This document shows, piece by piece, positions 57,005-64,000 of a DNA stretch of 64,000 bases. A model generated the notes under the pieces. That model did no database searches. It was not told the DNA's origin and worked only from the letters and a program-made list of their open reading frames with translations. The stretch is taken from the NCBI GenBank assembly GCA_009767595.1, contig VSDK01023923.1:178237-242236 (forward strand), read 5' to 3'. The DNA is from Symbiodinium kawagutii (taxonomy: Eukaryota > Sar > Dinophyceae > Suessiales > Symbiodiniaceae). The position numbers and the translations under genes were made by a program. Each line of letters starts with the position of its first letter. The first letter of the stretch is position 1.

Positions 57005-57720
57005 AGTCGCCTTTACCTGACATCCTCATGGAACATGCTCAGAACCGCGATCATCCGATGATATGGCAGTTTACGCCGGTAGTGACGGTAGTGTGCCTCT
57101 GGTGGGACGTAGTCGGCTATGTGGCCTGAAGGAAGGCGGTGACCCCTCCGGACTTGATGTACAGGCCAAGATTGGCGCACATAGTCACAAGCATGCACCG
57201 GCTCATCCTTCCCATCGTGGGTGCAGCGGACTGATGTTGGGAGCTTGAAGTCCAAAAATTACGAAGCGAGTTTTGGCATCACCGTTGGATTTGGTGGTCA
57301 AAACCTAACGCATTTTCATGCATTTCTTTGCATCTTGTGCCAGGGCCTCGTGTTGACTCAATCCACCAAGAGCCTTGGATTGGAGAACTTGAGACAACTC
57401 TTTGGCCTGGGCACTGTCAAAGTGTCTCTTGCGCTCCAAAGACAGCCCTGTCCTTTTTCACCATCTTCTTTGACAACCATGTAGCCGCTTTTTGAGGATG
57501 AACTCAGAGATAGTTTGAAGTGGCCTCATCGACATCGATCTCCTGAGCATAGAATCCTGAAGGCTCTGGCTCTTTCGGTTTCCGTTCCCTGGTATCCATC
57601 GCAGTCTCTGGGAGCCTGGAACCCTAATCGATCAGGTAGGTCCAGAACTCCCCCCTAAAGGCTACATCATGGTCCAGGACCACCTTGCATACCATATGGT
57701 CGGACCCAGGATCGAAGAGC
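57005..57720 (-). pseudogene. decayed Ty1/copia-like reverse transcriptase
   Basis: On minus: L-F-D-P-G-S-D-H-M-V-C-K-V-V-L-D-H-D (57624-57720), then A-Q-A-K-E-L-S-Q-V-L-Q-S-K-A-L, then A-K-K-C-M-K-M-R-stop-V-L-T-T-K-S-N-G-D-A-K and R-F-V-I-F-G-L-Q-A-P, which matches the copia RT opening (RWVLTxK...KARLVxxGxQDP). Then M-C-A-N-L-G-L-Y-I-K-S-G-G-V-T-A-F-L-Q-A, matching the SGDVxTAFLQ block. Frame changes and stops show decay. The following frame (D-Y-V-P-P-E-A-H-Y-R-H-Y-R-R-K-L-P) ends at a good GTAAAG donor. No LTRs found. Confidence 0.7.
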
Positions 57721-57724
57721 GTGC

Positions 57725-58158
57725 CCGCTTTAGAAATACGGCACCTTGTTGGACGTTCGTGGCCTCGAGTTGCCCAGCATGGCATAGTTAGTGCCATCGG
57801 CGGTACCAGAATCAAAGATGTCCGGTTGAACGCAATCGTTGAGCTGACCAACGAACCTGCTGACCGCGTGCGAGTGACGCCGTGGAGCGTTGTCTTTGAT
57901 TCTTGGGCAGCTGGTGCAGGTACTGACTCCGGCGTCACTGTCCCCCTGTTGGAAGATCATCCTGATAATATCTGCGGTTCATGGATAGCCAAGATTAACC
58001 TACAATCTGGCTGTGGAAAGCTTTACGTCCCGGTACACGTGGCAATTTGGGAAGGTGACACCTCCCTTGCACTTTCTCAGGATGGACATCCCAGTGGTAC
58101 AATGGCTGATCGGACTATTGACCGCCAGGTGAAAAGCCTTACTGATTGGTTGTATTGA
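57725..58158 (+). pseudogene. unassigned gene 3' end or remnant on plus
   Basis: A long plus frame with natural codon use ending at a stop: R-L-N-A-I-V-E-L-T-N-E-P-A-D-R-V, W-S-V-V-F-D-S-W-A-A-G-A-G-T-D-S, G-K-L-Y-V-P-V-H-V-A-I-W-E-G-D, and C-terminal D-R-Q-V-K-S-L-T-D-W-L-Y. Its open frame (157 codons from 57685) begins where the minus copia remnant ends, as though one element had inserted into the other. Not recognised. Confidence 0.45.
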
Positions 58159-58513
58159 GCCATGGCCAACACAAATCTTTGCAAATATCCAATCAACCAT
58201 CACCGCAGGAATCCTTGCTTGGAGTTAGATCGCACAAATGCATGATAAAATGCAGCGGCCAGGGTTCCAAGAACAACAGCAGCAAAACCACCACAACCAT
58301 TGTAACCGCCAAACATTTTGTTGTGCAATGTCTTTGTAAGCAGGGCAACACTTTCGTTATATAGCCAGTTTTCCAAGTTCGTAAACGAACCATTGTCCAA
58401 TATTAACTTTATGACTCAATCATCATTAATCCTGCAACCAACTACTGGGCCTGGTTCTTCTCCCCCAACATCAATCCCTGTACACAATCATGGCGAACCA
58501 CCACCGTCACAAC

Positions 58514-58594
58514 CTCGGCATGGCGCATCACTGCAGCCCACTCCCTCCCCCTCCGGCACCTTCCACAGGCTCAGGAAAACCGGCTGCGGGAAAC
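58514..58594 (-). CDS. exon e8 of the minus-strand gene
   Basis: AG|G acceptor (caatcattcacgtcccgag|G), two leading bases, 81 bases, donor CGAG|GTTGTG. Reads F-P-Q-P-V-F-L-S-L-W-K-V-P-E-G-E-G-V-G-C, then S-D-A-P-C-R. Other frames stop. Start joins e7 and the one trailing base joins e9 to make Gly. Confidence 0.65.
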
Positions 58595-58595
58595 C

Positions 58596-59729
58596 TCGGG
58601 ACGTGAATGATTGAAGCGGGAACCAGGGGTTTTCAGGTTCTAGTTGTGCACCACAGAAATCGGCTGGTTGATGCATATATTTTTGTACGATTTTGTGCGT
58701 GTACACATATTTGCATGGATAAAAATAGAATCTTAATCTATATATACATGTTGGATCATATTGGCTAATACAGAAGAAAACCCAGGATGACCGCACGTAT
58801 ATAATACTTACATAATCATTTGCATTCAAACATGCAAACAACGGGGCCCTGTCGTGACCTGGGTGTGAACAGTACGGTGCTGAAATTTAAGCTATGAACA
58901 TGTTTATTGCTAGGCTATTAACTCAAGAATCATGGAACCTGGTAAGTTCGCAATGTCACCAATGCCACCTGTTGTCACCACAAGGTTCTCTTTTTTTGGT
59001 GATGAATGACTATATCATATCAGTAGTTGCAGAAATAGCAGTTGCAATGATGGTATGACGCGGAACATCCATGTGGCCCTGCGTAGAAGGCCCCTGTGCC
59101 CCCAGCTCTGTTCACAAGCCATCACCAACCTAGTCGAACTTTCAGGATGTCCATCCATCCATGTTATTATTCATAAAAAGTAGAGGATGAATGCAGCCAT
59201 CCAAAAAATGTCAATCCAGGATGATCCATCTGATGGGATATCAATACAATTGTATTCGTATTCATTCATCTCCATGCAGCCCAAACAACTTCACAGCCGT
59301 TGATATGCCAAATGCCTATGGCTCAGTTCACCCAAAGTCCCCCTGGTTCCCCTACCATTAGCCAGGATGTTTTCCCTATGAAATTGTTGGTTATCATCCC
59401 CCGGTAGTTAGTTGGTTGATAATTTCACCAACCAGCCATGGGATGAAAACCAACAATGATAATATCATGATTGGTTAATACTATGGTTTTCCCTATGATT
59501 GTTGATTAATATTCACCCATAGCCCATAGCCAAAATATTTCACCGGTCGACCCATGGAGATACCACCAGGTCAATCCGCTGATGGCCGGTCTGCTCTCGT
59601 CATGGATGGCTCCTCCCAAACGTACCGTAACGGTATGGAATCATTGTGCTTATGATTGTCCTGTCTCCAACTTTGGGACTTTGGGGTGGCCGCCATCTCG
59701 AAAGCCAAGTTGAATACCTTGTCATCCAC
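58596..59729. other. intron-like stretch with two tandem family-2 fragments
   Basis: Family-2-like sequence at about 59318-59525 (ggctcagttcacccaaagt ... attcacccatagcc). A minus frame just before e8's side at 59571-59756 (D-D-K-V-F-N-L-A-F-E-M-A-A-T-P-K-S) is open but lacks a clear exon structure. Confidence 0.4.
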
Positions 59730-59780
59730 GGTCTCCAGTGCGAATAATCTGCACATCGGCTATCCGGCCGCCGCAGGCTC
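59730..59780 (-). CDS. exon e7 of the minus-strand gene
   Basis: AG|G acceptor (ggaatcctcagaactcag|G), two leading bases, 51 bases, donor GACC|GTGGAT. Reads A-C-G-G-R-I-A-D-V-Q-I-I-R-T-G-D. It joins e6 to make Gly and e8 to make Arg. A small plus exon (L-L-S-S-E-D-S-A-V-P-H-N-A-Q, donor CAG|GTAAAC) overlaps this place. Confidence 0.55.
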
Positions 59781-59833
59781 CTGAGTTCTGAGGATTCCGC
59801 GGTGCCGCACAACGCGCAGGTAAACAATGCAAC

Positions 59834-59884
59834 CGACGTGCCAGTCCGGCTGCGGTTCTTCAATCGAAATGCCTAGAAACAAGA
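59834..59884 (-). CDS. exon e6 of the minus-strand gene
   Basis: Best acceptor of the series (cctttcattgctttttttcttgcag), two leading bases, 51 bases, donor CGTCG|GTTGCA. Reads L-F-L-G-I-S-I-E-E-P-Q-P-D-W-H-V. The other two frames stop at once. One trailing base joins e7. Confidence 0.65.
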
Positions 59885-60092
59885 CTGCAAGAAAAAAAGC
59901 AATGAAAGGCTGTCGAGGGCACTGAGCTCAGTTGCAGAAAAACACACGGTGATTGAGCTGTCGTCCTTGAGCTCAGTTTGCTCAGCCAATGCAGCGACAG
60001 GATACAGGATTGCACTTTTGAAAGGCTGTCAGGACAATACTGACACCGGTACAAACATGGCAACCAGCACAAGTCCACGCCAACCATTCCAC

Positions 60093-60133
60093 TCAATACC
60101 TGAATGTTTTCCACGCCATAGGTGCTCTCTGCA
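60093..60133 (-). CDS. exon e5 of the minus-strand gene
   Basis: Acceptor catggttactgctttgag, one leading base, reads A-E-S-T-Y-G-V-E-N-I-Q-V-L, donor TTGA|GTGGAA, which leaves one base for e6. A slightly better donor (CAG|GTATTG, end at 60100) would leave phase 0 and clash with e6. The start makes Cys with the two trailing bases of e4. Confidence 0.5.
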
Positions 60134-60182
60134 CTCAAAGCAGTAACCATGGGAAAGCTTGAACAATCTGTAGATGGTCTAC

Positions 60183-60351
60183 CATGCATCCTGGACGCAC
60201 TGGTCTTTCAACTTGGCGTCGAGGTGTTTGGTCAATTGGCTGGGCTCTTGTGCACACCCACCTGTCCACAACTTGAGCACAACCTGAGCCACTGGGACCC
60301 CTTCTCCCACTGGCACAGCAGGATCCGGTACTGTCACAGCAGGATCAAGTC
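60183..60351 (-). CDS. exon e4 of the minus-strand gene, with DPAV repeat
   Basis: Excellent acceptor (gtgccctcctgtgccag|G), two leading bases, 169 bases, donor GCATG|GTAGAC. Reads L-D-P-A-V-T-V-P-D-P-A-V-P-V-G-E-G-V-P-V, then A-Q-V-V-L-K-L-W-T-G-G-C, then P-S-Q-L-T-K-H-L-D-A-K-L-K-D-Q-C-V-Q-D-A. The other two frames stop within seven codons. The DNA word gatcctgctgtg is repeated in frame. The longest exon in the set; its start joins e3 to make Gly and its end joins e5. Confidence 0.7.
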
Positions 60352-60470
60352 CTGGCACAGGAGGGCACCGTTGCCACATCTCTGCTTCGCATCTTGCTAC
60401 CTAGGCGCTTGGCTTGGCTCTGGATGACCAGCCCGCTACGACCCTCACAAAGCTTGGTGGAGCCTGCTAC

Positions 60471-60556
60471 CTTCGGGTTCCCCGTCGGGTTCCCCGTCGG
60501 GTTCCCGGACACGCCGGCGGAAGAAAGGCCGATCAGTGACCAGGTGCAAAGCCAGC
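60471..60556 (-). CDS. exon e3 of the minus-strand gene, with EPDG repeat
   Basis: AG|G acceptor (ctggccactgctcag|G), one leading base, 86 bases, donor CCGAAG|GTAGCA. Reads L-A-L-H-L-V-T-D-R-P-F-F-R-R-R-V-R, then E-P-D-G-E-P-D-G-E-P-E. Frame 0 stops early. The 12-base unit gaacccgacggg is repeated in frame, giving EPDG repeats. Joins e2 (making Arg) and e4. Confidence 0.7.
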
Positions 60557-60670
60557 CTGAGCAGTGGCCAGCTGGTTGTGACCTTTTCACGTTAGCACTT
60601 ACCACAGTGGTTCGTTGTTCCCATGCACAACTTCAGAAGCTGTACATGTACCACATGTGATTGATGATAT

Positions 60671-60770
60671 GGTGGCTTCTCAACATGGGGATACCCCCAA
60701 AAATGGCTGGTTATTACTGTAAATGACTACTAGTGGATGATTTGGGGGTACCCCTATTTTGAGAAACAGC
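60671..60770. mobile_element. family-1 TIR element
   Basis: From ggtggcttctcaacatgggg to cccctattttgagaaacagc, core actagtggatgatttggggg. It sits only 115 bases upstream of e3. Confidence 0.8.
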
Positions 60771-61065
60771 TTGTAGGAGTATGTATTAGTAGTATGATTC
60801 ATGTCGTACAAACAGATAGGACTATATTGTATGCATGTTGCTACGATGATGACAATAATGATAATCCTGATGATCATGCTGATGATGATGCTGATGATGA
60901 CAGCACTGACGACGTTGCTAGTGAGTTGGTAGCACCATAATAAGTATCAACACGTATTAACCACACTTTGCATTATCATGAACGTGAATACTATTTGACC
61001 ACCACTCACCAACCATATTGAGCATAATCTGGGGTTTCATCACTCACACGATTTCAGTGGTCCAC

Positions 61066-61140
61066 CTTTCAACAACTGAAGTTCTGAACAGCAACGCGGC
61101 CCATAGAAGTGGCCAGTTGCCGCCCAAACGTGGGATGGGA
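61066..61140 (-). CDS. exon e2 of the minus-strand gene
   Basis: Acceptor gatatggaccctgcag, one leading base, 75 bases, donor GAAAG|GTGGAC. Reads P-I-P-R-L-G-G-N-W-P-L-L-W-A-A-L-L-F-R-T, then S-V-V-E. The hydrophobic W-P-L-L-W-A-A-L-L-F could be a membrane segment. The end joins e3. The start needs a predecessor with two trailing bases, which e1 does not offer. Confidence 0.6.
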
Positions 61141-61409
61141 CTGCAGGGTCCATATCATGCCAAGAAAATCGTAGATGTTAATCATTGGATGGAAATCATT
61201 TGATGGCAATCATTAGATGGTAGTCAGTATATGGAAATCATTTGATGGTAGTTCAGTCCAAGTCATCGATGGCAATCTTTAAGCCGATTGTGGGCAAAGT
61301 CATTTCAAGTCTATAGTTATAGATGGTATTTTTTTTGGTTCCGATGGTGGGTAGTAACCCCTTAAAGCAACACCTTCATCACCCCCTTGTGAGTGGATGG
61401 AATACCTAC
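61141..61409. other. short intron with tggaaatcatttgatgg repeats
   Basis: Words atggaaatcatttgatggtag and atggcaatcattagatgg recur four or five times at 61180-61275. No exon seen that would reconcile e1 with e2. Confidence 0.5.
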
Positions 61410-61463
61410 AATCTCCATGTCTAAGGTTGCCACAAGTTTCACGTAGAGCATGCGCCGCAGTTC
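61410..61463 (-). CDS. candidate exon e1 of the minus-strand gene
   Basis: AG|G acceptor (ccattgctgatctgtgcgacag|G), phase 0, 54 bases, donor ATT|GTAGGT. Reads E-L-R-R-M-L-Y-V-K-L-V-A-T-L-D-M-E-I, helix-like. An acceptor at its 5' side implies more exons upstream. Its phase does not join e2 directly, so an exon is missing or a boundary is wrong. Confidence 0.5.
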
Positions 61464-61464
61464 C

Positions 61465-62540
61465 TGTCGCACAGATCAGCAATGGATGTTTCTGGATGTA
61501 TGATTCGCCCAGTCAACTTGAACGGAGCATACCTGCTGGTCAACCCCGAACGATTTCCACGTGGCATGTAAACAATATAGAGTATAGAGTCAACAAGAAT
61601 GAGGAATGGGTAGCTAAACAGTCATCCCGAATCGTATGCTGGTCAAATAGATCATCCAAGGAAAAAAACATGAATTGAACAATTTTTGAAGACAGCTTGC
61701 GCTGCATCTACCTATTTAGCTAGGAGCCGTGTTGTGTTTTCACATCAACCAATTATGAACAGGAGAGGTAAGTAAGCTATCACTCAATGCGAGATAGCTG
61801 TTGTGTCGTTTCCTGTGGAGGGTAAGGATGGTACACAACGAGTAAGATACTATCCATCTGATCTCACTGTAGGACCAATCAGAGCTTGTTCCTATTATTA
61901 CCATCTTATGAGACATAATGTAGTGTATCATTGACACAAGGATGTGTTTTTGCTCATACTTTTTGAACATGCAATGAACAAAGCCTTGCAAAAACTTTTT
62001 GGCTTGCCAGACCCCGAAAATATGTTTTGTCAAGAAACAATAGTAAAACAGCCAACCTGTGGTTAGTGGTTCATGTTTTGAAAGAAAAGAACACACGATT
62101 AGTGTTTAGACATTCTTTAATTGTAAAAACACGTTAGAAAATGTGGTTTCGAAAAAGAAATGCTTGTGCTATCTTGGCTATTAGGAAAATATAGGAAAAC
62201 CATTTTTCGACTGTTACAGGCAATAGGCTTCCCACAATGTATCAATATGGTCTTGTTTATCGATGGTAAATATATTGACGGTAATCTCATTCATCTTATC
62301 AATGATGAACATATAGATTGCATATGATCACTATCGGTGGTATATGATTAATTACTATTATTGATGGCAATCTCACTACAATCTACCAAACCATATCATC
62401 ACAATGTACCACAATCATTATAGTTTCACTGCAATATCGCTGACTTCATGCACCATTTGACAAAAAAGTGCTAATCATGATTTCCACAAGAACTGATCAT
62501 ACTCCACAAAAAAACAGTTTGTAGGCTTCAATACCTTGGC
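61465..62540. other. AT-rich stretch, nothing clearly coding
   Basis: A 118-residue minus ORF at 61740-62096 (L-S-K-H-E-P-L-T-T-G-W-L-F-Y) has AT-type codon use and no splice flanks. It could contain the 5' part of the minus gene or a promoter, but no signal was recognised. Confidence 0.4.
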
Positions 62541-62547
62541 CCCCAAG

Positions 62548-62681
62548 GCCCTCAACTGGGGAGATCTGCGGTTCTTTTGCCAGTCTTTCGCTGATCCTTT
62601 GGATCTGCTGACGTGTGGCGCGAAAGTGAAACGGGGCTCGGTGTTGGACTATGTGGTGGACTGGTCTAGGACACATCTGAG
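62548..62681 (+). CDS. plus-strand exon-like segment
   Basis: Strong AG|G acceptor (ataccttggcccccaag|G), phase 0, 134 bases, donor CTGAG|GTGGAG. Reads A-L-N-W-G-D-L-R-F-F-C-Q-S-F-A-D-P-L-D-L, then L-T-C-G-A-K-V-K-R-G-S-V-L-D-Y-V-V-D-W-S. Third positions are strongly G/C-biased. It may be an exon of a second gene continuing beyond 64000. A shorter minus reading (R-I-S-E-R-L-A-K-E-P-Q-I-S-P, good acceptor) could instead be an exon upstream of e1. Confidence 0.5.
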
Positions 62682-62739
62682 GTGGAGATCATTGGGAATT
62701 TCACCAGTGACTGGTGATTTCGACCGAGCCAGTGACTGG

Positions 62740-62815
62740 AAACCCCCGAAAATGGTTGGTTTGCTACTAGTAACTGATGGTTAGTAAACTGGATGATTTG
62801 GGGGTACCCTGTTAA
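62740..62815. mobile_element. family-1 TIR element, right part
   Basis: Carries cgaaaatggttggtttgct and ggatgatttgggggtaccct. The ends are missing. Confidence 0.5.
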
Positions 62816-63009
62816 GTTGCTTGCGGAGGGTTCGCCGTGGATCCGCCAATGCGTCATTCCGAAGAAGTGTTTTGCATGTCCAAGAGGAAGGGCAAAACGC
62901 TTCTTGCATGTTTGTGAAATGAAATGGTTCTGAAAAACACTTCTTTCAACACAATAAGTAATAATGAGTGCTATCGCCCAAGTGAACCCCGGATTAAAAC
63001 TCCGAAGTC

Positions 63010-63860
63010 TCGAAAACCTGGTGAAAAACTAATAGAAATCCAAAACCTGGTGAAAACTTGGTGAATTCACCAAACTCGGTGAAAACTTGGTGAATTCACC
63101 AAAACTCGGTGAAAACTTGGTGAATTCACCAGGTTTTCACCAGGTTTTAGTGAGTTCACCAAACTCGGTGAAAACTTGGTGAAAACCTAGTGAATTCACC
63201 AGGTTTTCACCAGGTTTTAGTGAACTCACCAAACTCGGTGAAAACTTGGTGAATTCACCAAAACTCGGTCAAAACCTGGTGAATTGACCGGGTTTCTGGA
63301 AATCTGAATGCAACAAGTGTTTTGCACCTCCAAAATTCACCAAAATAAGTGTTTTTGCGTCTTTTTTGGTGAAAATCAAGTGTTTTGCTCCTTCATTTTG
63401 GTGAAACAAATAAACTTGGTGAAAACCCGGTGAATTCACCAAAAACTCGGTGAAAACTTGGTGAATTCACCGAACTCGGTGAAAACCCGCTGAATTCACC
63501 AAAACCTGGTGAAAACTTGGTGCATTCACCAAAACGTGGTGAAAAACTTGGTGAGCTCACCAAACTCGGTGAAAACTTGGCGAAGTCACCAAGACCTGGT
63601 AAATGCCTGGTGAAATCTTAAAACTTGGCAAATACCAGGTGAGGTCCTGGTGAATTCACCAGGTTTTTAAAGACACACACACACAAAATAGAATCAAAGA
63701 AGCGTTCTGACACAGCAAATTTCACCAAAACAAGTGTTTTGTAGTGAATTTTGGTGAAACGCAAATGTTTTGGCGGTGAATTCTGAGAAAAAGAATTGTG
63801 ATGTTCTAACACCTGGTAGATACTTGGTGAAATTCCAAAACCTGGTGAATTCACCAGGTT
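63010..63860. repeat. GGTGAATTCACCAAAACTCGGTGAAAACTT-type minisatellite
   Basis: Imperfect units of about 30 bases built from ggtgaattcacc (a 12-base palindrome containing an EcoRI site) and ggtgaaaacttggtg, with orientation changes (caccaggttttcaccagg). Roughly 25 units with unrelated patches at 63300-63400 and 63670-63820. The many palindromes could form hairpins. Confidence 0.9.
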
Positions 63861-64000
63861 TTCACCCTGAAAACGAAAGAAGCGTTTTGCACTGTCAATG
63901 ATTGCGGAAAAACACTTGTTGCATTCACACCCGATTATAGTTTCGTCAAAACGCTTGTTGCCTTCCAAATTTAACAAGCAAGCAACTCAACAGGGTACCC

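Noticed and set aside
57005..57240. Minus segment ending at GTCAG|GTAAAG as an exon of the main gene between e8 and e9
   Set aside because: It has a good acceptor and donor, but upstream sequence shows copia RT blocks in neighbouring frames, and e8 already joins e9 in phase without it.

Overview
The window looks like nuclear DNA of a dinoflagellate (confidence about 0.75; genus not identifiable). It is an AT-rich, repeat-packed sea holding short GC-rich islands of 40-170 bases whose third codon positions are mostly G or C. Most islands are flanked by AG|G acceptors and GT donors, with one apparent GC donor. Degenerate mobile-element genes resemble families I associate with dinoflagellate genomes: a reverse transcriptase with a YVDN box, a P-loop helicase-like element, a large DDE-like or DUF-type element, and a Ty1/copia-like reverse transcriptase. 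A 13-base exact match to the start of the dinoflagellate spliced leader lies at 38869-38886. I found no bacterial operon, rRNA, tRNA or CRISPR array.

Main result: a candidate gene on the minus strand runs from about 61.5 kb down to at least 2.7 kb, possibly to the left edge. I propose 35 exon pieces (e1-e35, numbered in transcription order, 61463 down to 110), about 2.9 kb of coding sequence for roughly 970 residues. Introns average near 2 kb. Most neighbouring pieces join in a compatible phase, which I checked by hand. Four joins are unsolved or forced (e11-e12, e17-e18, e18-e19, e26-e27), as is e1-e2. The conceptual protein is not one I recognise. It has hydrophobic stretches (e2, e11, e26), an EPDG repeat (e3), a DPAV repeat (e4) and acidic, Gln/Ser/Ala-rich linkers (e15-e16, e19).

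The introns carry four families of short (about 100-125 base) non-coding elements with terminal inverted repeats, in at least 12, 9, 5 and 3 copies. They also hold an 84-base tandem array (49811-50795), a roughly 30-base minisatellite (63010-63860), a T/C/A-rich minisatellite (29800-30660) and many microsatellites.

Decayed mobile-element genes sit in introns, mostly on minus: 24650-25220, 39690-40510, 43890-44440, 57040-57720. Unassigned ORF remnants lie at 5190-5410, 5552-5773, 28169-28459, 41627-42170, 46640-47010 and 57725-58158.

A few islands also read well on plus (11188-11319, 13813-13943, 15242-15284, 62548-62681). The plus exon-like piece at 62548-62681 may belong to a second gene running off the right edge.
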